Notes: generated by a model from the letters alone, not told the origin. DNA of 64,000 nt from Balaenoptera acutorostrata (GCF_949987535.1 NC_080072.1:55124356-55188355); one strand, 5' to 3'. Counted from the stretch's first letter, positions 23,216 to 35,641 are shown. Translations and numbers: made by a program.

Positions 23216-24779
23216 TTTAAATCGGGAGGAAAATGACCCTTTAAACAAGTGGATTTGGATCACTGGCCTTCTACACAGAAGAATGTGAAACATATCCCTA
23301 TCTCACACTATACAGAAAAACTAATTCCAGATGTATTACAACCCTCAATGTGCGAAAATAAATCTTGAAATTATCAGGAGAAAATATAAAATAATGCGTC
23401 TCTCTATTTGGGATAGTGAAGTATTTCTTCAATTAGGAATAAAAACATAAACCATAAAGGCAAGGACTAAATACACTGAATACATTAAAATGAAAAATTT
23501 CTGTGTGACAAAAGACTCTGTAAATAAAGGTAAAAGACAAGACACAGGAAAAAAGGATTAATAATCAGAATCAATGTAGATCAATTAAAAAAAAAGATAA
23601 CCTCCTAATAGGACAACAGCCATAAGGTATGAATATTCAGTCCACAGAAGAGGAATGCACATGGTCAATAAACACATGAAAAGCTTCTTAATTTCACTGA
23701 AAATTAGGGAAATATGAAATAAACAATATACCATTTCCACACTATGAAATTGGCAAAAATTTTAAATTCTGACATTAAAAGAAAAAGGGGTATCTTTATA
23801 CACTATTCATTGAAGTATAAATGAACCCAGTAATTTTCCAATATCTAGTAAAATGTGTACAACCCAAGATCCAACAGTTTCATGTTTAACTCATAAATAT
23901 ATTCACAGAGAGACATAAGAAAATTCATTGCAATATTATTTGTGATAGTTAAAAATTAGGAAAAAAAATTAGGAAAACCTAAATATAAATAAAGATAAGT
24001 AATAATATGTAAATATATTCATATGCTGGTAGATTATACAGCCATTAAAAAGAAGGAACTATATGAGTGGATGTTTACATATGCATGTTTGTATTTTTTC
24101 AAGATATATAATGTTGAGTGAAAAAACAAAGTCACAAAATGATACATAGCGTTGGAGGTCATTTAAGTAAACACACACACACATACAGCAATGCCTTACA
24201 TAGTTTATGGATAAAGAGGTGTGTACACCAAAAGTGGTGACCTCCTGGGGAGCAGGGGGAGGAACAGAAGGGGTCTTTTGGCCAGGTGGGCAAAAAGACC
24301 TTTATTATGAAGGAAAAAATGTTTTAACACAAAAAAGACTGGAAGTAAATATAATAATTTTTAAAATTCTGGGTAGTAGCAATATGGGTGTTATACTATT
24401 CTTTGTAGAGTATTTTTTAAAGTTCTAAAAAAGAAAGAAAAGAGAAAGTGCTTTGAAGATTTCTCGGACAAGATAGCATCAGCTATTTAGCAGGGAATAA
24501 GAGCAGTATCAAATGCATGAAACCAAATCCTTAGCCACAAGCTCCCTCTTCAATGTCATTGGATTTTCCAGTCACGGTCGTGCTCCCTCCTCTACCCTGT
24601 GTTGTCTACTGCAAGCCAATGACAAGGGCTCTCTGGTACCATGCATTGGGGTCTTTGAGTCTGGTCCTTTAGCACTGGGAAGGACTTGAGAGGGGACTGG
24701 GCCAGACTTCTAGTGACAGGCGAGGAAAATGAAGCCAGAGGAGAGGCTTGTTCAGGGTCACACGGGAAGGCAGACGTCA

Positions 24780-25040
24780 AGGCTCATCTTCATCCTTCAG
24801 GGCTCGGCTCAAATGTTACTTCCTCAGATGACAGCTCCAACTCCTGGTCTAGGTTAGGCCTGTCAGCTCTCATTAAGTGCTCTGTTAGCACCCTGTACTT
24901 TCTTTGCCTAAAATTCCTCACAGTTGTGTTTAATATTAGTTATCAGAATGCATGCTTAACACCGTATCTATTGTTGTACTGCTCACCCATGATGAACCGC
25001 GTCTGTCTTGCTCATAGCAGTAATCCAGGAACTTAAGTGC
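24780..25040 (+). repeat. L2 3' remnant, preceded by a MIR-like patch
   Basis: CATCCTTCAGGGCTCGGCTC ... AATGTTACTTCCTCAGATG fits L2. A reverse-MIR-like patch lies at 24690-24780. Confidence 0.6.
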
Positions 25041-25139
25041 AGGGCCTGATCCCCGAAGTGACTGCTCTCCTGGCCTCTAAAGTGCTGTGCATTTAGATTC
25101 CATGCTCATTTCTGAGTATAAATATTTAAAACTGCAGGA

Positions 25140-25347
25140 CCTAATGGTTTACAAAACATGTTCACATCCACACAGCCTATGACATATAATACTGCCCATT
25201 TTCTGGAGGAGGAAATTGAAGCTCAGAGACTTGAAATAACTTCACCGAGTTTACATAAATAGTAAATGGAAAGGCTGGGATTTGAACTGAGGTTTATCTG
25301 AAGCCAAGACATTTGGTTGATCCACTGCACCATGGCTACCAGATCAG
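25140..25347 (-). repeat. MIR SINE remnant
   Basis: Reverse MIR: CTGGAGGAGGAAATTGAAGC, then GATTTGAACTGAGGTTTATC, then TGATCCACTGCACCATGGC. Confidence 0.75.
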
Positions 25348-25362
25348 TATCAGTGATTATTA

Positions 25363-25912
25363 TTATTTTTTTTAACATCTTTATTGGAGTATAATTGCTT
25401 TACAATGTTCTGTTAGTTTCTGCTGTATAACAAGGTGAATCAGCTATATGTATGCATATATCCCCATATCCCCTCCCTCTTGCGTCTCCCTCTCCCCCTC
25501 CCTATCCCACCCCTCTAGGTGGTCACAAAGCACCGAGCTGATCTCCCTGTGCTATGTGGCTGCTTCCCACTAGCTAGCTATTTTACATTTGGTAGTGTAT
25601 ATATGTCAATGCCACTCTCTCACTTCGTCCCAGCTTACCCTCCCCACTCCCTGTGTCCTCAAGTCCATTCTCTATGTCTGTGTCTTTATTCCTGTCCTGC
25701 CCCTAGGTTCTTCAGAACCATATTTTTTTCTTTTAGATTCCGTATATATGTGTTAGCATACAGTGTTTGTTTTTCTCTTTCTGACTTACTTCACCCTGTA
25801 TGACAGACTCTAGGTCCATCCACCTCACTACAAATAACTCAATTTCGTTTCTTTTTATGGCTGAGTAATATTCCATTGTATATATGTGCCACATCTTCTT
25901 TATCCATTCATC
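25363..25912 (-). mobile_element. L1 3' end, 5'-truncated, with target duplication
   Basis: Contains the whole L1 3' UTR and the last part of ORF2 in reverse. The 15-bp duplication TATCAGTGATTATTA lies at 25348-25362 and 25913-25927. Confidence 0.95.
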
Positions 25913-25927
25913 TATCAGTGATTATTA

Positions 25928-26990
25928 ATCTCCCTTACGTTCCTCACAATTTCTTCAGAACTCTTCCCTCTTCTATTGCCCCCAGCCCTAAACACCCTTC
26001 TGGTTAAAAGCACTCATGCTTCTGCCAGTGCAAGATCTTCTGCCTTTTCCTCCTTTTCCATCATCATCATCACCATCTTTCTCCTCCTCATGTATCTCCC
26101 TGCTACTGAAGTAGGAACAGACACAGAGTAAATCAGGATGTCTCAAACTGTGGACCTCACAGTCATATCCCCAGAGCTGAGCTCAGTGTCTTATACATAG
26201 GAAGTACTCAACAAATAGGAATTGAATTAAACTGAACGAATGAATTGAATATGAATTGAATTGAATCCATTCATTCACAAAGTAATACTCTCTACCAAAA
26301 TTCCTCCGTCTAGGTAGAGATTAAGGTAACACTTATAAAGTGTCACCTTCTCACAAATGTTGTTTGAATTAGGACTATCAGGATGTGCTAAAAAGGCTCC
26401 CCAGAGAATGGTGTTAGATTAGATTCTTAGCAGCTAGAATCACCAAACCTCTCTCCAATTCATAGCCAGCCTTTGGCTGACTCTGGAGGCATGCTGGATC
26501 AGGGGCTTCTTTGAGGAGTCAGAACAAAACTCTCATGGTAGAGCTCTCTTCCATACTTTTCTTGGATGCTGAGTCCTAGGCAAGTGGATTATGTCCCTCC
26601 ACAACTTTTAATACCACTATTTCCTTGTCTATTTCTTTTAAAGTCTGTTCCAGCACCTGGGGAAACCCTAAATGGATGGTCATAGCAGCCAGAGACTAAT
26701 AATATTTCACAATGGAGACTCCTGTACCTTGTATCCTTGGTTGCTATGAGAGATGGGTTGGTTACCCATTATATATAAAGACAAAGAGACTCTCACTCGT
26801 ACATCAGTGCCCTGTTGCTTTTCAGTCGTAAGGAAACAAGAGAGTGACTATGTCACTTGGGAAGAATAAATGATGTGCTTAATAAGGCATGGTCAAACCA
26901 AGTATTCTCAGGCACTCTGTTCAGGAGGTGATTTGCTACTTAAATACAGAGTCTGAACCTTGGTAGCACAGTATTCCGTCCTCAGTGATA
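25928..26990. other. Mostly unrecognised intronic sequence
   Basis: An L2-type ending is visible at about 26150-26240 (GCTCAGTGTCTTATACATAG ... TCAACAAATAGG). The rest holds nothing recognised. Confidence 0.35.
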
Positions 26991-26995
26991 TAGAT

Positions 26996-27346
26996 CAGAG
27001 ATTGGCAAACTATGGTCCACGGACCAAATTTGGCCCTCAACCTGCTTTTGTTCAGCCAGGAGCTAAGAATGTTTTTTGTAGATAAATGTTTGCAATCAAT
27101 ATGATGAAAAAGATCACTAATTTTGAACCCGATTTCAGCAAATGTTATTCCCCTAAAAAATCCATTCTTCTCATTAGTAGACCCATATTGCCAAAGATTA
27201 TATTCTATTATTATTATTATTATTATTATATTTTGAATTTCATCAATAAAACTTTTTTGGAAATTTGTTCTTTCTGGTTATATAAGGGCCAGCAAAGCCT
27301 AAGATATTTACTATCTATCCCTTTACAGAAAATTTTCCGGTCACTG
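26996..27346. mobile_element. Non-autonomous hAT (Charlie-type) element with internal (TTA)n
   Basis: The left end CAGAGATTGGCAAACTATGG and right end TTTACAGAAAATTTTCCGG...CACTG form an imperfect inverted terminal repeat. The right flank GTCTAGAC fits the hAT target preference nTCTAGAn and the left flank ATATAGAT is a degenerate match. The block AAGCCTAAGATATTTACTAT is typical of this family. A TTA microsatellite lies inside at about 27206-27232. Confidence 0.7.
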
Positions 27347-27354
27347 GTCTAGAC

Positions 27355-27620
27355 CTTTTCAGACTTGCCTCCTGCTGTATCATTCCTCACACTGGGAACA
27401 TTTGCCATATCTGAATAGCTGTGGTCTCCAAATGCACATCTAGCTCCACATGCTTCAGCTATCCCTTCTGCCTGCAGTGTGTCACCTCCCTGCCCACTGA
27501 TCGTTTTGTCTACTGTAATCGGCTGATCCTTCAAAGTTCAGCTCGGATGATACCCTCCTCTCTGAGGTCTTCCCTGATCCTTCAAGTCAGACTAAAAACA
27601 CTCACAGAAAATCTTTTTTC
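27355..27620 (+). repeat. L2 3' remnant
   Basis: CACATGCTTCAGCTATCCCT, then CTGATCCTTCAAAGTTCAGC, then TCTTCCCTGATCCTTC. Confidence 0.65.
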
Positions 27621-27734
27621 TGAGCAGTTCATGGTTCTGTTCCCAGAAATACAGAATGTGTGCACACAGAAGGGCAAAATTACCTCTTCATATTAGCCAA
27701 GTGGTACTTGAACCCACTGGGGAGATGGATGATG

Positions 27735-28075
27735 AGGATAGTTGTTGTTTACTGAGCACTCACTATGGGCTAAGCATTATGCTAAGTACTGCACATACAT
27801 CATTCATTCATTTGTTCAATTAAAATCTATTAAGCATCTCCTAAAGACCATGCACTAAGCTTGATGCTCGGGGTGCAGTGGTAAATATGACAGGTAAGAG
27901 AGTCACAGACTTAATGAAATGTTAAGTCTTTCAACAACCTTGCAATGTAGGTGTCATTGTCAACCAGGAAACAAAATCAGAGAAGAGAGGTTAAGCAACT
28001 TGACCAAAGGCATACAGTTAATAAATGGTAAGCAGGATTTGAACGCAAAGCTCCAAATAAAGCTAGATATCTGGG
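27735..28075 (-). repeat. MIR SINE remnant, interrupted
   Basis: Reverse MIR at both ends (TACTGAGCACTCACTATGGG; then AGGAAACAAAATCAGAGAAG and GAGGTTAAGCAACTTGACC). The middle (about 27800-27915) holds CATTCATTCATTTGTTC text of another old repeat. Confidence 0.65.
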
Positions 28076-28109
28076 AGGGGCTGGAATTACTATTAAGTAT
28101 TGTATTCTT

Positions 28110-28480
28110 AAAAGGCCTTCTTCATTCTTATCTCATTGGTAAAGACCTCTAGGAAGGAATGTACAGTTCCTAATCTTTGCCTTCCCAGTGGAACTAACTC
28201 CACGCTTTTGACACACTGCACAGGTCAACACCTCCTCAGGAAGTGGTCCCTGATTCAGAATGAATCAGACCCCCCTTTCCTCTATATCCCCTCAATACCT
28301 TGTGCATATTTCCATTATTGTACTTGCTACCATTACTATAATTTTCTTAATATGTTTCTCTCACTAGACCAAGAACTCTTTTAGGACAGGTACTATGTAA
28401 TTCATTTCTAAATCCCCAGGTTCTAGCATAGTGCCTGATACAAGATGTGGCAGATGTTAAGTGAATGAATCACTGAAAGA
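28110..28480 (+). repeat. L2 3' remnant
   Basis: Ends with the L2 closing pattern: AATCCCCAGGTTCTAGCATA, then GTGCCTGATACAAGATGTGG. Confidence 0.65.
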
Positions 28481-28529
28481 CTTTTATTGGTAACCCACTC
28501 TGTTCTGTTCTCTCAGTGATAACAAAAGT

Positions 28530-28720
28530 GGGCAGCACTTACTGATGGGCATGCACTCATAAAAGCATTATCTCCCTCCACCTCCATCATGACTCTGTGA
28601 ATTCACTACTGTAATTATCTCCTTTTATTGATGAGAAATATAAAGGCTTTCTAAGGTCACACAGATTTTTAGTTAGAGAGAGATGATTCAAACCCAGTTT
28701 TAGTGGTTACCAAATCCTTT
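28530..28720 (-). repeat. MIR SINE remnant
   Basis: Reverse MIR: GGCAGCACTTACTGATGGGC, TTTTATTGATGAGAAATATA, AAGGTCACACAGATTTTTAG. Confidence 0.75.
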
Positions 28721-28989
28721 ACTGGACACCAGGACACCGCCCAGGACTCATACAACCATCTCTTCCATGAATCTTGCAACAGAATTAACCAGCCCTTGCT
28801 GTGGCCCTTGAGAACTCTGGCCCTGATTAAACCTCACCAGGCCCTGCCTGGTACTTATGATACTTGCATCCATGTTACCTCCCCCACCAGACGGCAAGCT
28901 ACTGTATGGGGGAGCGTGTGCTCTGCTCCTTGAATCCTCATAGCCCATAGCCCCAGCCATTGCATGCTCTTAAGATGATGCATTGAACT

Positions 28990-29630
28990 TGAAATAAAAA
29001 TGATATTAAGCCCACTACATTATTATTATGATATTATGATCAAATAAATCCAACCTAATTCCCTGCTTTTATAGTATAAGCCTCTTTCACAATGGACCAA
29101 AAGCCCTGAAGGATAGGAAGGATTTAGAAAGAAGATGGAAGGCGGGCAGGAGGGGAAATTGTGAGCAAAATCCAGCAATGGTTACGTGTGGAGCTTGTCA
29201 AGGCTCAGCTCAGCCTGTGATTTGGCTAGATCACCCGCTGGGGACCCTGAGATTTTAAGGTACAACCAGAACTGAGAATCTGCAGGAAAAAGCATCAGGT
29301 GTTGTGAAGGGAGCAGTGGGCAAAAATGCTGGATGCACCAGATAGGTCAGATCCTGGAAAGCCTTGACCGCAGGCTGAGCTGCCAAGGCCTTGCCCTGGA
29401 AGGGAAGGGGATCCATGGAGAGTTCAGGACAAGGAATAGTGAAACCATCCATCCCTCTCCCCCTGCAGAACCAGGTGGTGAAGGAGGACGGCGTGGGCTT
29501 AGGAGAGTGGGAGTTGGGGGGCAGGTAGCAGCCCTCCCAGGAATGGCATGTTGAACTGCGGGGACATGGCAGGGGTCTGCCTGAGCCCACGAGTAAGACA
29601 CAGCTGGAGGCCGGAATGAGGAGAACCAGG
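28990..29630. other. Unrecognised intronic sequence
   Basis: Open frames on both strands across 29255-29600 have no recognisable domain. No repeat was named. Confidence 0.3.
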
Positions 29631-29639
29631 CTCCTGAGC

Positions 29640-29765
29640 CAGACCAGTCACTGACTGGTTGTGTGACCTCAGTCCCCAGACCTCCCTGACTCTATTCTTC
29701 ATCTTTAAAGAGAGAGACGTTTACCTTAAAAGGTCATGATAAAGTCTAAATAAAAAAATACTTTA
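29640..29765 (+). repeat. MIR SINE remnant
   Basis: Sense MIR: CTGGTTGTGTGACCTCAGTC, then CTATTCTTCATCTTTAAAGA. Confidence 0.65.
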
Positions 29766-29769
29766 AAGC

Positions 29770-30465
29770 AATTGGCATTGTGCACTCAGCAAATGAGGTT
29801 GAAACTCAATTACGTCTCTGTTCTAACATTCTGCTCTTTTGCTTTCTGCCATTGTCTATCTTTCACCCATTATTACGGTTTAATAGAGAACGATTCTTAG
29901 GGGCCAAGAAGATTGCAAAAAGGCACTCTAGGATATGCCACAATGTGGGCCAGCTTTTTGAAGTCATTGCACAAAGTAGACAGTGACCACAAGCAACAGC
30001 ACAGTGGAGGCACTTACGGTGGCTTTTGTGGTTTGGGGCTTGGGTCCTATTTTCCTACCGAAAGAGGTTCTATCAGGCTTGTTCCTGCAAAGCCTCTTCA
30101 TTCAATTTGAAAAGGAACACACACTGACAATAGACTATGCTGGGATAGGGAGGACGGAGAAGACTACTATTAGGTTATACATGTGTGGGTAGCTTTTGTG
30201 GGACGATGGTGGGCCTATGCTCTCGCTCTCGGATGGGAACAGCACAGACACACGTGCTCCTTCCTTGCCTGACTCTTCTTCTGCTCATCCCTGATATGTC
30301 GGGGAGGCTGGGCTCTGGCCGCAGCATGTTTTTCTTCTCACTCTCTTTCTTCCCACCCTCCCTGACCCCTACGGGTTAGATCCTCACTGACAGCTCGATA
30401 TCCAGATATTTCTTTTCCGTTCTGCCTTTTCTCCTGAGCATCAAACTTATATCTCCGTTTACTTA
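29770..30465. other. Unrecognised intronic sequence
   Basis: No exon or named repeat seen. Confidence 0.3.
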
Positions 30466-30800
30466 GTTTGTAATTTGTTTCTTACTTTTTGTTGAGTTAT
30501 AACAAACAGAATAAAGCCCATAAATCTTAATGGTTCATATGTATAGACCCACATGACCACCATCCAGATCAAGATATAGAACATTTCCAACATCTTGGTC
30601 AATTACCCACCCCACCCCCAGAGATTATCACTATTCTGACATCCATCACCATCACTTACCTTTGCCTGTTTTTGAAATTTCATATAAATGGAATCATTCA
30701 GTAAGTACACTTATATCTGGTTTCATTCACTCATCATTATGTCTGTAAGATCTATCCATATTAGTGAGTATTGCAGTAACTTTCTTTTTCTGCTATGTAA

Positions 30801-31031
30801 CAGGGGATCTCAACCAGTGGCAATTTTGGCACACCCAGAGGGCTTTTGGCAATGTCTGGAAAGATTTTTGATTGTCACAACTTGGAGGGGGATAATGTGG
30901 GGAACGCTACTGGCAAGGCGTGGAAAGAGGCCAGGGATGATGCCTAACATCCTACAGTACACAAGACAGCTCCGCACAACAAAGAATTATCTGGTCCAAA
31001 ATGTCAGTAGTGCCGAGATTGAGAAACCCTG
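30801..31031 (+). mobile_element. MER5A-type hAT element
   Basis: The terminal inverted repeat is CAGGGGATCTCAACC at the left and GAGATTGAGAAACCCTG at the right. Internal blocks GGCAATGTCTGGAAAGATTT and GCACAACAAAGAATTATCTG match MER5A. Confidence 0.88.
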
Positions 31032-31039
31032 TGTATTCG

Positions 31040-31520
31040 TCTGCTACAGCTGCTCTAACAAATTACCACAAACTGGCTGGCTCAAAACCACATGAATGTA
31101 TTCCCTTATAGTTCTGTAGTTAAGAGTCAGAAATGGGTCTCACTGGCTAGAATCATGGTGTCAGCAGAAGCAAAGTGTTCCTTCTGAAGGCTCTAGGAAG
31201 AGTCCATTTCCTTGCCTTTTCCAGCTTCTGAGAAGCTGGTGCATTCCTTGGTGCATGTCCCACTTCCGTCTTCAAAGCCAACAATGGCTGGCCAAGTCTT
31301 TATTACACTGCATCACTGTGACACTGCCTCTTTCACTTATAAGGGTCCCTGTGATTACAATGGGCCCATCTGGATAATCCAGGATACTCATCCCACCTCA
31401 AGAGCCTTAACTTAATGACATCTGCAAAGTCCCTTTTGCTTTGTAACATAACATATTCACAGGTTCCAGGAATTAGGATGTGGACATTCTGGGGTGGGGG
31501 AAGGGGACCATGATTCTTTC
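31040..31520 (+). repeat. Interspersed repeat shared with 61785-62270, family not named
   Basis: Shares ordered blocks with the second copy: AACAAATTACCACAAA, TATAAGG...CTGTGATTA, GGCCCA(T/C)CTGGATAAT, GTCCCTTTTGCT and AGGATGTGG. Both copies are in the same orientation. Confidence 0.65.
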
Positions 31521-31869
31521 CACCACACCCTACCAGGTGCTGGTCCACTGTATGAATATACCACAGTGTATTTTTCCTATTGTGGATGGACATTTGGGTT
31601 GATTTTACTTTTTAGCTATTATTAATAAAGCTGCTAAACATTCTTGTACAAGGCTTCTGCACTCATTTTTGCTAGGTATATACTCAAGAGTGCAATTGCT
31701 GGGTCATAGAGTAAACATATGTTTAACTTGAATAGATAATGCTGTAGAGTTTTATAAGGTGATTGTAGCAATTTACACCCTTTACCAGCAGTGTGGGTTT
31801 CTATTTTCATTTTCTATTGAACACCTCCATGTAGTCTTTCTAAAGACACCTCAAATTCAACTTATCCAA

Positions 31870-32590
31870 AACTATGCTATCTAGCTCAGTGAATGATTGT
31901 TTCCCCAGACATCCAAAGCATCCAAAGGAAACATCCTAGCCTCTTCCCTCTCCCTTTCTGCAGACTTTCAATTAGCCTTATGTTATTCTGTACCATCAGT
32001 GCTTGTTTACATCCTTTCCTGGCTGGAGGTCTTCATCATCTCTCACCTAGACCACAGCTTCCTTTCTGGATTCCATGCTCTCAGTCTAATCCCCTCCAAT
32101 CCATCCTTCCCACTGCTGCCAAAGTCACCTTTGCTAAAATCCAAAACCTAATCCTCCTTCTTCATTTGCTCATAGGATAAAGGAGCTGGCCCAGCCTACC
32201 TACCTGGTACACCTCTCACCATTCTATCCTCATCCAATGAGACCTCTAAGTTCTACCTGCTCAGAACTGCTGACAATTTCTCTTCTGTACTTTTACTCAG
32301 ACTGATCCCTTCCCCATTTAATGCCCATTCATCTTTGAAGATTCAGCCTAGCAGTCCCTTCTCTACTGAACCCTTTCCCTGATAACCCTCAAATCAAGTA
32401 GACTTAACCTCTCTCTCCTCTGTGCCCCACCAAACCCTGCATAGACTTTTTGTTAGGGCACCTATAACTTTTCAGCTCACCTGTCTCTGCCTAATAAACA
32501 TAAGTCTTCCAAGAGCAAGGACTACTTTGTCCTCCTAGGAATTAGCCAGATATAGAGCAGACACTAATCAATATTCAGTGGATTGAAAAT
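31870..32590 (+). repeat. L2 3' remnant, long
   Basis: Hallmarks in order: CTCATCTAG-like and TCTCACCTAGACCACAGC, CAAAGTCACCTTTGCTAAAA, ATCTTTGAAGATTCAGCC, TCCAAGAGCAAGGACTACTT. Confidence 0.75.
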
Positions 32591-32594
32591 GGTT

Positions 32595-33345
32595 TGAGAC
32601 AATACATGTTAATATGACGTGGAGGAAGTGCCCTGTGGAGAGAAAGATTAGTGTTAGACAGAGTCTGTGCCTTCAACAGTTTTAAAACCTAAAGACAGAC
32701 AAGAGGCCTTGTGGGTCCTCAGCTCTAACAGGGAAGTAACAGTACCACTTCTGCAGAGCTACTATAAAGATTACAGGCAAAAATGCGTCTAAAGTTTCTA
32801 GCAGCCTGCCAGGCACATAGGAGGCACTTGATTAACTACTACTATTGTTTCTAATGGTGAAAACTAGCACCTTTAGTGAACATCGAGAGAATTTTTAGTT
32901 TACTGGTCGCAATCCATTTGCAGTTTTCTTCATTTGGCGGAGAATTAGAAGCTCACCTGTTTACATGTCTACAACTGACCTAATTTGAAAAGCCAAAGCT
33001 GCATTGATTACAGAGATGGCTCTTTAATCCTAGTGGACATTGCTGGATTATTTTAGTTTTATATCCTGGACACAGTGATTCTTTGTGATTATAGATTTAG
33101 AACTATCACTGGCTTGACTTTTTTTGAAAGTTCATAGATGCATTAGATGCCATTTTTTTCTAGGACAGCAACCAAGGATTAATTGTGCGTATCTTATCTC
33201 CTCTCCTCTTTGTGGGTTAGTTTCAGTAACATTATATCTAACTGCGCAAGGTCAACCAATGATCTAGAAAAATGCTTTGCACACAGTAATTCCTCAGTAA
33301 AAATTTCCAGGGCAGCATAAGGCTTTGCTGAGTTAGGTGCCCAAT
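32595..33345. other. Mostly unique intronic sequence with a MIR tail
   Basis: A MIR/L2-type end (GCCTGCCAGGCACATAGGAG) is at about 32800-32835. Otherwise nothing recognised. Confidence 0.4.
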
Positions 33346-33349
33346 GTGG

Positions 33350-34260
33350 TTTCCATGATTAGTCTCTCTCCTGCTTTTCTTCCCTCCCTTCTGATCACTC
33401 TTTTGTCTTTTTCACGGTTATCCCTTCTGCTGTCAGTGCCCCAAATACATGTATCCCTCAGGGCTCCATTCTCTGATGGCTAATTTTCTCTACTTCCTCT
33501 CTAGGGATGATTTCACCTCCTCCCATGGCTTTAATAATATCCACAGGATGTTTCAAATCACAGCCCGATCTCTCTCTACACTTCAGATCCATTTATTCAG
33601 CTGCCCCTTGAAACTTCTTGTCAGATATCTCATAGACAACTCAAATTCTAGATACTAAAAATAAGCTCAACTTCCACTCCTGACTTTTTTCTCCTCTACA
33701 TTCATCATAGAATTCTAAATAAAAGTCTGTTCCTTTTTTTAAAAAATATCTTTATTGGAGTATAATTGCTTTACAACATTGTGTTAGTTTCTGCTGTACA
33801 ACAAAGTGAATCGGCTATATGTATACATATATCCCCATATCCCCTCCCTCTTGAGCCTCCCTCCCACCCTCCCTATCCCACCCCTCTGTTCCAATGACTA
33901 GGACCACTACCAGTTACCCAAGCCAGAAAAAAGTTATCCTGGATTTACCCTCTTCCTTGCATCTCAATTGGTCATTAAGATCTGTTTTTCAGTAACTGTA
34001 TGTACTATGTTATAAATCTCCAGTCCCACAGCCTCAGTTCCGGCTTTATCATTGTCCCTGGATTATTCCAATAGGCTCGTTATTGAAAGGTCACCCTTTC
34101 TCTAACCTCCCCTGGTCACCGGTCAGTGGGACATTAATAAAATTTAAATCACATTAAACTATCATGTAGTTCCTCTACCTAAATTCCTTCAGTGACTCAT
34201 TTCTTTAAAAAAAAAAAAATCCAAACTCCTCAGCCAGGGATATAAAACTGTTCCTAACAT
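33350..34260 (+). repeat. L2-like remnant interrupted by an L1 tail
   Basis: Pyrimidine-rich L2-type text on both sides of the L1 piece at 33734-33884, for example CCACTACCAGTTACCCAAGC and CCTAAATTCCTTCAGTGACT. Confidence 0.5.
33734..33884 (-). mobile_element. L1 3' end, very short (about 150 bp)
   Basis: Starts with a short T/A run, then ATCTTTATTGGAGTATAATT, and stops within the 3' UTR at CCCTATCCCACCCC. The duplication TCTGTTCC is at 33726-33733 and 33885-33892. Confidence 0.9.
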
Positions 34261-34413
34261 GACCTATGCCTACCTCTCAGAGCATAAAAGGTAAAGGAAT
34301 AGTAAAAATAAGAGCAAAACTTACTGAAAAGGGAGATGATCAACAAAACCAAAATTTGATTCTTTGAAAAGACCAAGCAAATCTCAATAAGACAATTATG
34401 AAAAAAAAGAGAG

Positions 34414-34754
34414 GGCTTCCCTGGTGGCGCAGTGGTTGAGAATCTGCCTGCTAATGCAGGGGACACGGGTTCGAGCCCTGGTCTGGGAAGATCCCACATG
34501 CCACGGAGCGACTGGGCCCGTGAGCCACAACTACTGAGCCTGCGCGTCTGGAGCCTGTGCCCCGCAATGGGAGGGGCTGCGATAGTGAAAGGCCCGCGCA
34601 CCGCGATGAAGAGCGGTCCCCGCACCGCGATGAAGAGTGGCCCCCGCTCGCCGCAACTAGAGAAAGCCCTCGCACGAACCGAAGACCCAACACAGCCAAA
34701 AATGAATAAATAAATAAAGTAGCTATAAAAAAAAAAAAATTAAAAAAAAAAAAA
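34414..34754 (+). mobile_element. CHR-type SINE, subfamily with internal 24-bp tandem duplication
   Basis: CHR body with GCACCGCGATGAAGAG repeated as two 24-bp units (34598-34621 and 34622-34645). The tail reads GTAGCTATAAAAAAAA, followed by a long A-run. The A-rich duplication AAAAAAAAGAGAG is at 34401-34413 and 34755-34767. Confidence 0.95.
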
Positions 34755-35641
34755 AAAAAAAAGAGAGAAGGCACCAATTAATATTAAGTATGAAAGGGGA
34801 TGTAACTGCAGATAAGTAGAGATGATTTTAAAATCCACAAGATAGTGCTATGGTGACTCTTATGTCAATAAATTTAAAAATTAAAAAAAATTATAACATT
34901 TCCTAGAAAAATATAAATTACTAAAATTGGTTCAAGAAGAAATACAAAAGCTGAATAAATGAATAACTATTAAAGATATCAAACTGGTAGTAAAAAAATA
35001 GTCTATTCATGAAAAAGACACCAGGTACAGAGAGCTTTACAGGAGACTCTTATCAGATATTTGAGGAGGAGTACTTGTTATAAGAATTGTTCCAAATAAC
35101 TGAAAAGGAGAAAAATCTAACTATCTAACTTTATAGACATAATCATGATTCCAATACTGTACCAGACTGATATAAACAAGGAAAAGATTTTAGACTAATT
35201 TCACTTATGAATATATATGCAAACATTTCAAATAAAAAGTAGCAAAAGAATTCAGCATCACAAACTATATTTTTATTTAAGTAAGATTTACCCCAGGAAT
35301 GGAAAGATGGTTCAGTATCAGAAAAATCTATTAGCAGATTAAAAATAAAAACCATAAGACCTTCTCAGTTGATGCCAAAAAAATCATTTAATAAAATTCA
35401 ATACCAACTAATAAGAACCTGCTGTATAAAAAAAAAAATAAAATGGAATTCAAAAATTCAAAAAAAAATTCAATACCAATCCACATTTTTAGAAACCCCT
35501 AGTAAACTAGTATAAAGACAAGTTTCTTAACCTGATATGACGCAATATTATAATGGCACAGAGCAATCCTCATACTTAATGATGAAACTTAAGAAGCATT
35601 CCCATGTCTCAAGACAAAAGCCTATTATCAAAACTATATGG

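Larger units (their letters stand above)
19680..24440 (+). mobile_element. Old L1/HAL1-type LINE in pieces, host to at least four later insertions
   Basis: A-rich sense text recognisable as L1-like occurs at 19690-21030, 21380-21910, 22060-22260, 22700-22820 and 23220-24440. Examples are TGCATCACCAACAACCAATT and AACCCAAGTCCAATCAAAATC, typical of L1 ORF2. No frame is open for any useful length. Inserted into it are a CHR SINE, a Tigger remnant, a SINE chimera and a younger L1 tail, which dates it as the oldest layer. It may combine more than one old element. Confidence 0.65.
30470..31850 (-). mobile_element. Old L1 fragment split by a MER5A and a second repeat
   Basis: The left part (30470-30800) has antisense L1 text: TATAGACCCACATGACCACC, TCATATAAATGGAATCATTC. 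The right part (about 31555-31850) continues with TTGTGGATGGACATTTGGGT, AATAAAGCTGCTAAACATTC and TGCAATTGCTGGGTCATAG. The interrupting DNA is at 30801-31550. Confidence 0.75.

Noticed and set aside
29255..29601. Overlapping 84-111-codon frames on both strands
   Set aside because: No domain, no splice context, and both strands are equally open; a chance result in GC-richer DNA.
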